Below, in pieces: positions 21,582-30,841 of a stretch of DNA of 64,000 nucleotides (positions are counted from its first letter, which is position 1; every line of letters starts with the position of its first letter). The notes below the pieces were generated by a model, which was given only the letters and a program-made list of their open reading frames with translations, did not search any database and was not told the DNA's origin. The stretch is from Candidatus Accumulibacter sp. ACC003 (GTDB lineage: Bacteria; Pseudomonadota; Gammaproteobacteria; Burkholderiales; Rhodocyclaceae), in contig NZ_CAJQTX010000011.1 of NCBI RefSeq assembly GCF_907163085.1, positions 186,001 through 250,000 on the forward strand, read 5' to 3'. Both the position numbers and the translations under genes were made by a program.

Positions 21582-22367
21582 ATGAAGCCGGTTCTCGCTT
21601 TCGACATCGAAACGATTCCGGACGTCGCTGGCTTGCGTCGGCTGCACGACCTCGACCCGGCGCTATCCGACGACGAAGTTGCCGAACTGGCATTTCAGCA
21701 CCGGCGGGCGGCCCACGGTAACGATTTCCTGCCGCATCATCTGCAGCGCATAGCCGTCATTTCCTGCGCCCTGCGCGTCGGCAGCGATTTCCGGGTGTGG
21801 TCGCTGGCCGAGCCTGAACAGAGCGAAGGCGAGATCATTCAGCGTTTCTTCGACGGCATCGAGAAGTTTACGCCGCAGATCGTCTCGTGGAACGGTGGCG
21901 GCTTCGACCTGCCGGTGTTGCATTATCGCGGGCTGATTCACGGCGTCGTCGCGGCGCGCTACTGGGACCTCGGTGACGGCAACTACGGCGACAGCCGCGA
22001 CTTCAAATGGAACAACTACATCAGCCGCTATCACACGCGCCACCTGGATCTGATGGACCTCCTGGCGATGTATCAGCCGCGCGCCAGTGTGCGTTTGGAC
22101 GAGCTTGCCAAACTGATCGGTTTTCCCGGCAAGCTGGGCATGGATGGCGGCAAGGTGTGGCAGGCGTGGCAGGCGGGTGGAACTGCCGATGTTCGCGACT
22201 ACTGCGAGACCGATGCTCTGAACACCTACCTGGTGTCAGTGCGCTTCCGCCTGCTGCGTGGCGAGCTGTCGCGCGCCGAGTACGACGCCGAGATGACCTT
22301 TGTTCGCGGCGAACTCGAGAAAATCGGCAAGCCGCACTGGCGGGAGTTCCTGGCCGCCTGGCGCTAG
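21582..22367 (+). CDS. PolB-like DEDD 3'-5' exonuclease
   Basis: 261 residues with the DEDD exonuclease motifs: FDIET (Asp8, Glu10), WNGGGFDLPVL in the middle and YCETDALNTYLV (YxxxD) near residue 210. This matches the predicted 3'-5' exonuclease family related to the PolB proofreading domain, without a polymerase. Role probably DNA or RNA trimming; substrate unknown. The ATG at 21582 starts right at the first motif strand. It lies 40 bases after cysM and is followed by a terminator-like hairpin. Confidence 0.85.
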   Translation: MKPVLAFDIETIPDVAGLRRLHDLDPALSDDEVAELAFQHRRAAHGNDFLPHHLQRIAVISCALRVGSDFRVWSLAEPEQSEGEIIQRFFDGIEKFTPQIVSWNGGGFDLPVLHYRGLIHGVVAARYWDLGDGNYGDSRDFKWNNYISRYHTRHLDLMDLLAMYQPRASVRLDELAKLIGFPGKLGMDGGKVWQAWQAGGTADVRDYCETDALNTYLVSVRFRLLRGELSRAEYDAEMTFVRGELEKIGKPHWREFLAAWR

Positions 22368-22380
22368 GGTAGCCGCGACG

Positions 22381-22426
22381 GCTCGCTGGCGTGCCGCCTG
22401 GCTGGCCGCCAGCGAGCGCGTGTCTT
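22381..22426 (+). terminator. Bidirectional terminator between convergent genes
   Basis: GCTCGCTGGCG and CGCCAGCGAGC form an 11-bp perfect stem (22381-22391 with 22407-22417) around a 15-base loop, followed by GTGTCTTTT. It sits between the convergent exonuclease gene and the DUF3616 gene. Confidence 0.6.
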
Positions 22427-22513
22427 TTGCAGCGAGGTGCCAGGGCTCGGCCAGCCGAAAGGCAATCCGGACGGCTACCCGCCCGCTCGCCGACGAGCCG
22501 TCGGCTACTCCAG

Positions 22514-23512
22514 CTACTCCAGCGACTCCAGCGCGCGGCCGCGGAACGACCGCCGGCTCGCCGGCAGCTCCTTGCAAGGCACGCCGTTCGTTTTCTGGTT
22601 GCCGTCGTCACTGAGCACATAGATCCGGCCGGTGATGGCAAACAGTGCCTCCGGGTGCCAGGATCCGAAATCGACGTCCTTGAGCCGCTTCGGAGCTGCC
22701 GTCGCCTCGCCGGACCAACTGTAGAGCGCAAAGCCTTTGCCACTGGGCTGGTCTTTGCCGAAGGGCCCGGCGACGATCAGGAAGCCCGCCGCGACGCTTG
22801 CGATGCTGCGGATGCCGCGTCCGCCGAGATCGAGCCAGATCGCATCGCCGAAAAGGGGTGACGCGCCGTGGTCGATCACCGCCGCCGGATTCGTCAAGGG
22901 AACCAACAGCGCCCGCCCTTCGCGAAGCGGGTTGCGGAAGCCGATCAGCAGCGCTCCGTCAGCTGTCGCCGCCAGACCTTCGATGTTCACGCCGCCGGCT
23001 GCTTTGGGCGAGATGGCGAGCTCGCTGGCGCGCGCCAGAAGCTCGAAGCGGCGGTCGGCGATCAGCTTTTCGAGAAGGATCGAGTAGGACGCCGTGCCCG
23101 TCGTCCGTAGCCTTGGCGGGCTGGTATTGTCGATGATGTCGGTGGCAAAGAAGCGCTGCCGAGGCTCGGCGGTCTTGCCCTTGCTGGTCCGGCCATGCGA
23201 GGAAATCCAGTAGATCCGCTGGCCGATGCGCGCGCTACCCTCGAGATCCGCTTCTCTGGCCTTGCCACTTGCCTGGCGATTGCCGAGGTAGTCGGTGAGA
23301 TCGATACGGGCCGTTGGGTCTGGCTTGCCAAGCCGGTAAATGGTCAACACATTCACTTCGTCGTCGGCGACGACGAAGTGCTCCGAGCCGAGGGCCACCG
23401 CCGCAGAGGCATCGCACAGACCACGGTAGGACGTTTCATCGGGACGCGCCGACGCCGATGGCGTGCAGGTGATCAGCGTCAGGAGCAGCAGGGGACTCAT
23501 CAGTCGGCTCAT
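22514..23512 (-). CDS. DUF3616-type exported protein
   Basis: 332 residues starting with a signal peptide (MSPLLLLTLITCTPSASA, cleavage near residue 22). The rest looks like a beta-propeller: YRGLCDASAAVALGSEHFVVADDEVNVL, IYWISSHGRTSKGK, NIEGLAATADGALLIGFRNP. This is the pattern of DUF3616 proteins, whose function is unknown. It probably acts in the periplasm. The gene is monocistronic and divergent from the binding-protein gene at 23696. Confidence 0.75.
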   Translation of the reverse strand: MSRLMSPLLLLTLITCTPSASARPDETSYRGLCDASAAVALGSEHFVVADDEVNVLTIYRLGKPDPTARIDLTDYLGNRQASGKAREADLEGSARIGQRIYWISSHGRTSKGKTAEPRQRFFATDIIDNTSPPRLRTTGTASYSILLEKLIADRRFELLARASELAISPKAAGGVNIEGLAATADGALLIGFRNPLREGRALLVPLTNPAAVIDHGASPLFGDAIWLDLGGRGIRSIASVAAGFLIVAGPFGKDQPSGKGFALYSWSGEATAAPKRLKDVDFGSWHPEALFAITGRIYVLSDDGNQKTNGVPCKELPASRRSFRGRALESLE

Positions 23513-23695
23513 TTCAACAGGCTCCGCTGGCGTTGTGAGGTAGCGCGCGCGTCTCTCGGCGACGGCGCGATGGCTGCCGGCAGCTGCGGCGTGGCCGCTG
23601 CCAGGTCAAGGAAGTGCCTGGAGACGTGATTCTCAAATCGTTGCCGCTGTGCCACAATCATCCCGTCTGAATAAGAATTGTTGCGGAGGAAGGTC

Positions 23696-24556
23696 ATGGT
23701 GCAGCATCGCTGGATTCCATTTGTCGGGACAGCACTGGTGGTCTGCCTGAGCGCGCCATCGCAGGCGGCTGGCACACTCGACAAGATCAAGGCGTCGGGG
23801 ACGATTGCGCTTGGCTATCGTGAGGCGTCGATTCCGTTCTCGTACACCGGTCAGGACCGGCAGCCCTGGGGCTATTCGGTCGACTTGTGTACGCACGTGG
23901 CGGCGGCGCTCGTCAAGCAGCTTGGACTTGACGAGCTGCAGTTGCAATGGGTCCCGGTGACGCCGGAGACGCGTATCGACAAAGTGAAGTCGGGTGCGAT
24001 CGACCTCGAATGCGGCTCGACGACGAGTTCGCTTTCGCGCATGGAAGAGGTCGATTTCAGCCTGCCGATCTTCGTCGACGGCGGCAGCTACCTGTCGCCC
24101 TGGGCGGCCGGCATCAAGAGCCTGAAGGATCTGGCCGGCAAGAGAATTGCCGTCGCCGCGGGCACGACGACCGAACGGACGCTGGCCGAAGCTCTGCGCG
24201 AGAACCGGGTCGGCGCTGAGCTGGTCAAGGTCAGTGACCATCAGCAGGGGATCAACGCGATGATCAAGGGCAATGTCGTTGCTTACGCGTCGGATCGAGC
24301 CTTGCTGATCGGTCTGGCTCTCGACTCGGGGAACCAGGATTCCTGGGCGCTCGGCAACGAAATATTTTCGTATGAACCTTACGCATTGATGCTGCGTCGC
24401 GACGACGCCGACTTCCGCCTGGTGGTCAATCGGGAATTGGCGCGTCTCAGTCGCAGTGGCGAGATTTACGCCATCCATGAGCGCTGGTTTGGCGTCCTTG
24501 CCAAGCCCGGACCGACGCTGCAGAGCGTCTACTTCCTGAACGGCTTGCCGGAGTAG
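23696..24556 (+). CDS. Amino-acid ABC transporter periplasmic binding protein
   Basis: 286 residues with an N-terminal signal peptide (ending near PSQAAG) and the family 3 solute-binding fold: IALGYREASIPFSY, GYSVDLC, the DLECGSTTSSLSR ligand-contact stretch and IAVAAGTTTE. The Asp/Glu-binding GltI type fits best, but substrate cannot be fixed from sequence alone. The ATG at 23696 follows GGAGGAAGG. No permease or ATPase genes are next to it, so it is an orphan binding protein. Confidence 0.82.
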   Translation: MVQHRWIPFVGTALVVCLSAPSQAAGTLDKIKASGTIALGYREASIPFSYTGQDRQPWGYSVDLCTHVAAALVKQLGLDELQLQWVPVTPETRIDKVKSGAIDLECGSTTSSLSRMEEVDFSLPIFVDGGSYLSPWAAGIKSLKDLAGKRIAVAAGTTTERTLAEALRENRVGAELVKVSDHQQGINAMIKGNVVAYASDRALLIGLALDSGNQDSWALGNEIFSYEPYALMLRRDDADFRLVVNRELARLSRSGEIYAIHERWFGVLAKPGPTLQSVYFLNGLPE

Positions 24557-24567
24557 GCTGGCACGAC

Positions 24568-25380
24568 TCAAGGCGTGGCCGTTGCGCTCGGGTCGTCGTC
24601 TTCTGGTGCGACGATGTCCCGATAGGCGTACCACGTTGAGTGCCCGACCAGCGGCATGGTGACGATCAGGCCGATAAAGAAGGTCGCAAAGCCGATGACG
24701 CCAAGGATCCCGATGCACGCTCCCCAAAGCAACAGGGGGACCGGGTTGCGGCTGCAGGCGACGAGGCTGGCGATGGCCGCGGTGACTGCGTCGGTCTTGC
24801 GGTCGAACATGAGTGGTACGGCGATGACACTGATGGCGAAAACGAAAGTTGCGAAAAAACCACCGACGGCAAAGTAGACCAGCGCGAAGTCGAGCTGCTC
24901 GAAAGTCAGAACGGCATGGACGACGTTACCGAAGGTCGGTAATCCGCCCATAAAGAAGAGCGCAAAAACAATGATCGATGCGCGCGCCCAGACCAGCAGG
25001 ACGATCGCCAGCAGGGCGGCAAAGAGACCGACGTTCGGCAGGTTCGGGCGCCAGGCGGCGAGCGTCGGCAACAGTCGTGGCGGCATGCCGAATTCGATCC
25101 GCCGACTGAGATCGTAGAGCCCCAGCGTCAGGAACGGGCCGACCAGCAGGAAGCCGGTGGTCAAGCCTGCGAAGAGCGCGTAGGCTTCGGCAAAAACGAC
25201 CTGCATCAACCAACCGGCGGTCGCGAAGCAGCAGCCGTAGAAGAGGCTGGGCAGGCCGCTCTTGCAGAGGTCATGCCAGCCGCCACGCATCCAGCCGACG
25301 ACGGCGCCAGCTTTCACGCGGCGGATGACCGGGAAGCGGCTGGCAGGGCTTTCGCTGCCTGGCGCTTGATTTTCGCTCAT
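24568..25380 (-). CDS. DUF2189 integral membrane protein
   Basis: 270 residues with about six hydrophobic helices and a polar N-terminal tail (MSENQAPGSESPASRFPVIRR). Motifs such as GFLLVGPFLTLGLYDLSRRIE and GLIVTMPLVGHSTWYAYRDIV are typical of DUF2189 proteins of unknown function. The start at 25380 is set by a strong GGAGG seven bases upstream; the frame extends farther but without such a site. It converges with the binding-protein gene, separated by 11 bases. Confidence 0.8.
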   Translation of the reverse strand: MSENQAPGSESPASRFPVIRRVKAGAVVGWMRGGWHDLCKSGLPSLFYGCCFATAGWLMQVVFAEAYALFAGLTTGFLLVGPFLTLGLYDLSRRIEFGMPPRLLPTLAAWRPNLPNVGLFAALLAIVLLVWARASIIVFALFFMGGLPTFGNVVHAVLTFEQLDFALVYFAVGGFFATFVFAISVIAVPLMFDRKTDAVTAAIASLVACSRNPVPLLLWGACIGILGVIGFATFFIGLIVTMPLVGHSTWYAYRDIVAPEDDDPSATATP

Positions 25381-25954
25381 CGACGGGCCTCCTTCAGTTT
25401 CGTATGATTTTCGCTTCCGTTCGGCCTTGGTCGCCAGACGGCGCTTGCCGACTGCCGGAGTTGTGCCCAGCGGGCTCATGGCGGGCCGGCCATCCGGCAC
25501 TCCGCCTTGACCGTCGCAGCTGCTGGCGAAGCGGCGCGGTGCTTGTCGCAACGCAAGTAATGACGCACCGTTATATAGCACATTGAGAAGCATTCGTAAC
25601 CTGTCGAGCAAATCTCGAATTCTGCGATAGCCTGGCACAGCGCCCACTGGCGGCGGTTCGGGAGTGTCCACGGCGCTACTGACTGCGGCGATCGCCGCGT
25701 CGGGCGGCAACAAACCTGCGCCGGCGTTTGGCCGATGCTCGAGCAGCGCTTGCCGGTCGTTCGTGGTCGTGCCGTGTGCCAGCGCGCTTGCGAGTCGGGC
25801 CAGGGTTTGACTCCGGAGCGCTCTCGCTTACAATCCCGGCGGAAAGCGTTCGCTACGTGTTGCGTTCGACGCGGTCGCTGTCGCCAGGACTGTGTCGGCT
25901 GTTGCCGAGACGGTAGAGCAAGGAAAGTTGGTTTACACGCATAAGGGGGTATCC
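25381..25954 (-). other. Non-coding stretch with a possible promoter
   Basis: About 570 bases between two divergent genes with no convincing gene. On the minus strand TATATA (25572-25577) with TTACGA (25594-25599), 16 bases apart, is a candidate promoter for the DUF2189 gene. The small frames on the plus strand show no family signal. Confidence 0.35.
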
Positions 25955-26167
25955 ATGGACGGTCTTCTTCTATTACTCGGGCGCGCTGCCGGAATTGTTG
26001 GCCTGGGCCTGTGCCTCGTCGCCGCGGTGATGCGTCTTCTCGGGAATTTCTACCTTGGCACGCTGCAACTGGCGACGCTCCTGCAGGCCGGTATTGGCGG
26101 CGTCGTCATTGGCTGTTTTTTTCTGCTGCTGGTGTTGGCTGCCCGTTCCTTGCCCGCGCGCGAATGA
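25955..26167 (+). CDS. Small two-helix membrane protein
   Basis: 70 residues from the ATG at 25955, chosen for the AAGGGGG just upstream; a longer reading from 25892 adds an unsupported N-terminus. Two hydrophobic helices are visible (LLLLLGRAAGIVGLGLCLVAAV and GIGGVVIGCFFLLLVLAA) with a short loop. Family not recognised. It precedes rimO by 120 bases on the same strand. Confidence 0.6.
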   Translation: MDGLLLLLGRAAGIVGLGLCLVAAVMRLLGNFYLGTLQLATLLQAGIGGVVIGCFFLLLVLAARSLPARE

Positions 26168-26287
26168 TTCCTGGTGCTGATCGGGCGCGCGCCATAAGCC
26201 GTGCTTGATCACGCTTGATCAATACGGCGGCTCGGTGGCCGACCGCTGGCGGTATACTGGCGGGCTATTCAAGACAAGTGGTACGCC

Positions 26288-27613
26288 ATGTCCAAGCCGA
26301 AAAAAGTTGGTTTTGTTTCGCTGGGTTGCCCGAAGGCGCTGGTCGACTCCGAACAGATTCTGACCAAGCTGCGCGCCGAGGGCTATCTGATTTCACCTTC
26401 GTATGAAGGTGCCGATCTGGTCGTCGTCAATACCTGTGGCTTTATCGACGCGGCGGTTGAGGAGTCGCTGGACGCCATCGGTGAGGCGCTGACCGAGAAC
26501 GGCAAGGTGATCGTCACCGGTTGCCTGGGGGCCCGGGAAGACGTGATCCGCAAGGCGCATCCGCAGGTGCTGGCGGTGACCGGCCCGCATGCGGCCGACG
26601 AGGTGCTGCAGCACGTGCATGCCCACCTGCCGCAGCCACACGACCCGTTTACCAGCCTGGTGCCGCCACACGGCGTCAAACTGACGCCGCAGCATTTTGC
26701 CTACCTCAAGATTTCCGAGGGCTGCAATCACAGCTGCACCTTCTGCATCATCCCTTCGCTGCGTGGCCCACTGGTCAGCCGACCGATCGGCGACGTGTTG
26801 CAGGAAGCGAAGAGTCTCGCCGACGCCGGTGTGCGCGAACTGTTGGTCATCTCGCAGGACACCAGCGCGTACGGCGTCGACGTCAAGTACCGGACCGGTT
26901 TTGTCGGTGGCCGTCCGCTGCGGACCAGGCTGCTTGAACTCTGCGAGGCGCTGGGGGATTTGGGAATCTGGGTGCGTCTGCACTACGTTTACCCGTATCC
27001 GAGCGTAGACACGCTGCTGCCGCTGATGGCCGAAGGCCGTATCCTGCCCTACCTCGACGTCCCTTTCCAGCACGCCAGTGCGCGTGTTCTGAAAGCGATG
27101 AAGCGTCCGGCCAGCGCCGAAAACAATCTCGAGCGTCTCAGGGCATGGCGCGCGATCTGCCCGGAAATCACGGTGCGTAGCACCTTTATTACCGGTTTCC
27201 CCGGCGAAACCGATGCCGAATTCGAGGAATTGCTGGCGTTCATCCGGGAAGCTCGGCTGGACCGGCTGGGCTGCTTTGCCTACTCGGCGGTGGACGGTGC
27301 GACGGCCAATGCCTTGCCCGATGCGGTGCCAGCGGAGCTTCGCGAGGAACGGCGGCGGCGTTTGATGGAAGTGCAGGAAGACATCTCGGCCGAGCTGCTG
27401 GCGGCCAAGATCGGGCGAGAAATCGAGGTCCTGGTCGACGAGGTCGACGACGAAGGGGCGATCGCGCGTTCGTCAGCCGACGCGCCGGAAATCGACGGGC
27501 TGGTGTTCATCAATGACTATTTCGACGCCGCGCCCGGCGATTTTCTGCGGGTGCGGGTGGTCGACGCCGACGAGCACGATCTTTACGCCGAGGTCGCTGC
27601 CAGCGACGCTTGA
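26288..27613 (+). CDS. rimO: Ribosomal protein S12 methylthiotransferase
   Basis: 441-residue radical SAM enzyme that methylthiolates the S12 aspartate. The N-terminal UPF0004 domain has three cluster cysteines (Cys14, Cys50, Cys79). The radical SAM cluster CNHSCTFC is Cys146, Cys150 and Cys153. A C-terminal TRAM domain follows ([17 protein letters not shown]). The N-terminus [16 protein letters not shown] is typical of RimO rather than MiaB. Its end faces dnaE2, 29 bases away. Confidence 0.95.
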   Translation: MSKPKKVGFVSLGCPKALVDSEQILTKLRAEGYLISPSYEGADLVVVNTCGFIDAAVEESLDAIGEALTENGKVIVTGCLGAREDVIRKAHPQVLAVTGPHAADEVLQHVHAHLPQPHDPFTSLVPPHGVKLTPQHFAYLKISEGCNHSCTFCIIPSLRGPLVSRPIGDVLQEAKSLADAGVRELLVISQDTSAYGVDVKYRTGFVGGRPLRTRLLELCEALGDLGIWVRLHYVYPYPSVDTLLPLMAEGRILPYLDVPFQHASARVLKAMKRPASAENNLERLRAWRAICPEITVRSTFITGFPGETDAEFEELLAFIREARLDRLGCFAYSAVDGATANALPDAVPAELREERRRRLMEVQEDISAELLAAKIGREIEVLVDEVDDEGAIARSSADAPEIDGLVFINDYFDAAPGDFLRVRVVDADEHDLYAEVAASDA

Positions 27614-27642
27614 CGGGCATCCAGGCGCTGGCCTGCGGCCAA

Positions 27643-30600
27643 TCAACGGAAATTTCGACTGCTGGTAGGCAGGCGACCGAGCAGCGACGACAGGTCGACC
27701 AGGCGCTTGGCGACCAAATGGACGACCTGGCCTTCGCGCTGCACCTGCCCGAGGACGCCGAGCAGGCGTGCTGCCAGCAACTCGCGGCCTTGCTGCTCGA
27801 CCAGCCGTGAGTGTACGACGATGTTGGCCAGTCCGGTTTCGTCTTCCAGAGTGACAAATACAATCCCGCTGGCGGTGCCCGGCCGCTGCCGGCAGCTGAC
27901 AATCCCGGCCACGCGCAACAGCTGGCGATCGGCGGCGTGCTGGAGCTCGTTGGCGGTAACGTAGCGTTGCGCGGCCAGGTGCACGCGCAACAGGGTCAGC
28001 GGATGGCGACCGAGCGTCAGACCGGTACTGGCGTAATCGGCGATCAGTTCCTCGGCTTCTGACGGTGGCGCGAGTTCGAGCGCGACCTCCGCTGCCAGCG
28101 CGCCGTCGAGCAGGTCGAGTTGCCGGGTGGCGCCGGCCGCTGCCCAGGCGGCTTGCCGGCGATGACCGGCAAGCTTGGCCAGGGCGCCGGCAGCGGCGAG
28201 CATGGCGAGCTCGCTGGATGCCAGTTGCGCTCGCGCTGCGAGGTCGGCGACGCTAGCCAGGGGGCGTTGCTGGCGGGCGGCGAGCAGACGTGTGGCGACC
28301 GCCTGCGACAGTCCGCTGATACTGGCCAGACCCAGGCGGACGGCGACGCGGCTGGCGCTCACCGCCGGCCCGGACGATTCGAGCTGCGCGTCCCAGCCGC
28401 TGTCGCTCACGGTCACTGGCAGAACCTGCACGCCGTGTCGGCGCGCGTCCTGCAGCAGCTGCGAAGGCGAGTAGAAGCCGAGCGGCTGGCTGTTCAGCAG
28501 GGCACACAGGAAAGCCGCCGGATGGTGACGCTTGAGCCACGCCGAGACGTAGACCAGCAGGGCGAACGAGGCGGCGTGTGATTCAGGGAAACCATATTCG
28601 CCGAAACCCCGAATCTGGGCAAAGATGCGCTGCGCAAACGCTTCGTCGTGGCCGCGCTGGCGCATGCCGCTGAGCAGTTTTTCTTCGAAAGGCTCGAGCC
28701 CGCCCTTGCGTCGCCAGGCGGCCATGGCGCGGCGCAGTTGATCGGCCTCGCCGGCCGTGAAGCCGCCGGCGACCACCGCCAGCTGCATCACCTGCTCCTG
28801 GAAGATCGGCACGCCGCAGGTCCGGCCGAGAACGGCGGCGATCTCCGGGCGCATCGGCTCGATGGCTTCCTGGCCGTGCCGGCGACGCAGGTAGGGATGG
28901 ACCATGTCGCCCTGGATCGGCCCCGGCCTGACCAGCGCTACTTCGATCACCAGGTCGTAGAAATTGCGTGGTCTGAGGCGCGGCAGCATCGCCATCTGCG
29001 CCCGCGATTCGATCTGAAAGACGCCGACGGTATCGGCAGCACAGAGCATGTCGTAGACCGCCGGGTCTTCGGGCGGGACGTCCGGCAAGCCGATACCGAC
29101 CAGATCGAGCGCCCGGTGGATCGCCGAGAGCATGCCCAGCGCCAGGATGTCGACCTTCAGTAGCCCGAGGGCGTCGAGGTCGTCCTTGTCCCACTGGATC
29201 ACCGTCCGCTCGGGCATCGCGGCGTTTTCTATCGGCACCAGCCGTGCCAGTGCGCCGCGCGAGATGACGAAGCCGCCAACGTGTTGTGAGAGGTGGCGCG
29301 GGAAACCGCGCAGTGCGTCGGCCAGCGCCAGCCATTTGGCAACGCGCGGCGCCGCCGGATCGAGGCCGACCGCGCGCAGGCGATCGGGTAGTTGATCGCG
29401 CTGGTCCCACCAGGCCAGCGAAGCGGTCAGGGCGTCGATCTGGGCGTTGCCGAAGCCGAGCGCGCGGCCGACGTCACGCAGCGCGCCACGCGTTCGGTAG
29501 GTGATCACCGCGGCCGTCAGCGCGGCGCGGTCACGTCCGTACCTGGCGTAGAGGTACTGGATCACCTCCTCGCGTCGCTGGTGTTCGAAATCGACGTCGA
29601 TATCCGGTGGCTCGCCGCGCTCACGCGAGATGAAGCGTTCGAAAAGAAGCGTCGAGCGCGCCGGATCGACTTCGGTGATGCCGAGGCAGTAACACACCGC
29701 CGAATTGGCCGCCGAGCCGCGTCCCTGGCAAAGGATGTTGCGGCTGCGCGCAAAATTGACGATGTCGTAGACGGTCAGGAAGTAGGGCTCGTAAGCGAGT
29801 TCGCCGATCAGCGCCAGTTCGTGGTCGACACGCTCGCGGACGCCGGGCGGCAGCGTGCCGGGATAGCGTCGGCACAGCCCTTTTTCCACTTCGCCACGCA
29901 GGAAGTCCGACGCCGTCTGGCCGTTTGGCACCACTTCGTCGGGGTATTCGTAGCGCAGTTCGGCGAGCGAGAAATTGCAGCGGCCGGCGATGGCCAACGT
30001 TTCTGCCAGCAGCGCGGGTGGATAGAGCCGTGCCAGCCGCAGGCGGCTGCGCAGGTGGCGCTCGCCGTTGGCAAAGAGCGCGCGGCCAGCGGCAAAGACC
30101 GTGCACTTCAGGCGAATTGCCGTTAGCGTGTCCTGCAGTGGCCGGCGGGCGCGTTGGTGCATGTGCACGTCGCCGGCGGCGACTGCCGGCAGGCCGCTCG
30201 CTTTGGCCAGTTCCAGCAGCCTCGCCAGTCGCGACGCGTCGTCGCCGCCGGCATGCAGTTCGACGGCCAACCACGAGCGCGCCGGAAAGCGCGTTGCCAG
30301 CCAGCACCCGTCTGTCGCGCTGCTGTCAGCGCTCGGGATCCACAAGGCCAGGCAATCGGGAACGGCGCCGCTGCTGCCAGCGAAATTGCCGGGACTCTCG
30401 AGGTCGCCGCGGGACAGGCGGTAGTCGCCCTTGCGCGCGCGTCTACGGGCCAGCGTGATCAGTGCCGACAGATTGCCGTAGCCGGCACGGTTCTGCGCCA
30501 GCAGGATCAGCCTGAGGCTGGCCCCCGATTCATTGGCGAGACGAAATTCGGCGCCGATGATGAGTGGCAGGCCACGCGCGCTGGCCGCTCGATGCGCGCG

Positions 30601-30759
30601 CACGATACCGGCCAGCGACGCTTCGTCGGTGATCGCCAGCGCGCTGTAGCCGAGCGCCTGCGCGTGCTCGACCAGTTCTTCGGGATGCGAGGCACCGCGC
30701 AGGAAGGAAAAGTTGGAGCAGCAGTGCAGTTCGGCGTAGAGCGGCAGGGTATCGGACAT
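27643..30759 (-). CDS. dnaE2: Error-prone DNA polymerase III alpha subunit DnaE2 (ImuC)
   Basis: 1038 residues, the DnaE2 length and shorter than the replicative DnaE (about 1160). The N-terminal PHP domain starts with YAELHCCSNFSFLRGASHPEEL. The C-family polymerase catalytic acidic residues are in PDIDVDFEH near residue 385, preceded by GRGSAANSAVCY. It ends with the helix-hairpin-helix and OB parts (DRQLLRVAGIVSCRQRPGTASGIVFVTLEDETG). It performs mutagenic translesion synthesis. A LexA box lies just upstream. imuA and imuB, its usual operon partners, are not adjacent. Confidence 0.94.
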   Translation of the reverse strand: MSDTLPLYAELHCCSNFSFLRGASHPEELVEHAQALGYSALAITDEASLAGIVRAHRAASARGLPLIIGAEFRLANESGASLRLILLAQNRAGYGNLSALITLARRRARKGDYRLSRGDLESPGNFAGSSGAVPDCLALWIPSADSSATDGCWLATRFPARSWLAVELHAGGDDASRLARLLELAKASGLPAVAAGDVHMHQRARRPLQDTLTAIRLKCTVFAAGRALFANGERHLRSRLRLARLYPPALLAETLAIAGRCNFSLAELRYEYPDEVVPNGQTASDFLRGEVEKGLCRRYPGTLPPGVRERVDHELALIGELAYEPYFLTVYDIVNFARSRNILCQGRGSAANSAVCYCLGITEVDPARSTLLFERFISRERGEPPDIDVDFEHQRREEVIQYLYARYGRDRAALTAAVITYRTRGALRDVGRALGFGNAQIDALTASLAWWDQRDQLPDRLRAVGLDPAAPRVAKWLALADALRGFPRHLSQHVGGFVISRGALARLVPIENAAMPERTVIQWDKDDLDALGLLKVDILALGMLSAIHRALDLVGIGLPDVPPEDPAVYDMLCAADTVGVFQIESRAQMAMLPRLRPRNFYDLVIEVALVRPGPIQGDMVHPYLRRRHGQEAIEPMRPEIAAVLGRTCGVPIFQEQVMQLAVVAGGFTAGEADQLRRAMAAWRRKGGLEPFEEKLLSGMRQRGHDEAFAQRIFAQIRGFGEYGFPESHAASFALLVYVSAWLKRHHPAAFLCALLNSQPLGFYSPSQLLQDARRHGVQVLPVTVSDSGWDAQLESSGPAVSASRVAVRLGLASISGLSQAVATRLLAARQQRPLASVADLAARAQLASSELAMLAAAGALAKLAGHRRQAAWAAAGATRQLDLLDGALAAEVALELAPPSEAEELIADYASTGLTLGRHPLTLLRVHLAAQRYVTANELQHAADRQLLRVAGIVSCRQRPGTASGIVFVTLEDETGLANIVVHSRLVEQQGRELLAARLLGVLGQVQREGQVVHLVAKRLVDLSSLLGRLPTSSRNFR

Positions 30760-30766
30760 CGTGAAA

Positions 30767-30786
30767 TACTGTTGTTATTTACAGTA
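30767..30786 (-). promoter_or_regulatory. LexA (SOS) box before dnaE2
   Basis: On the minus strand TACTGTAAATAACAACAGTA gives CTGT-N8-ACAG with 6-base symmetrical arms, the proteobacterial LexA operator consensus. It ends seven bases before the dnaE2 start codon, so LexA binding would block transcription or initiation. This supports DNA-damage control of dnaE2. Confidence 0.85.
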
Positions 30787-30841
30787 TATCGCTTTGTCCG
30801 GAATTTGTTCGCGTTTGCCGCCGCTGGCGCGGTCTTGCCGG

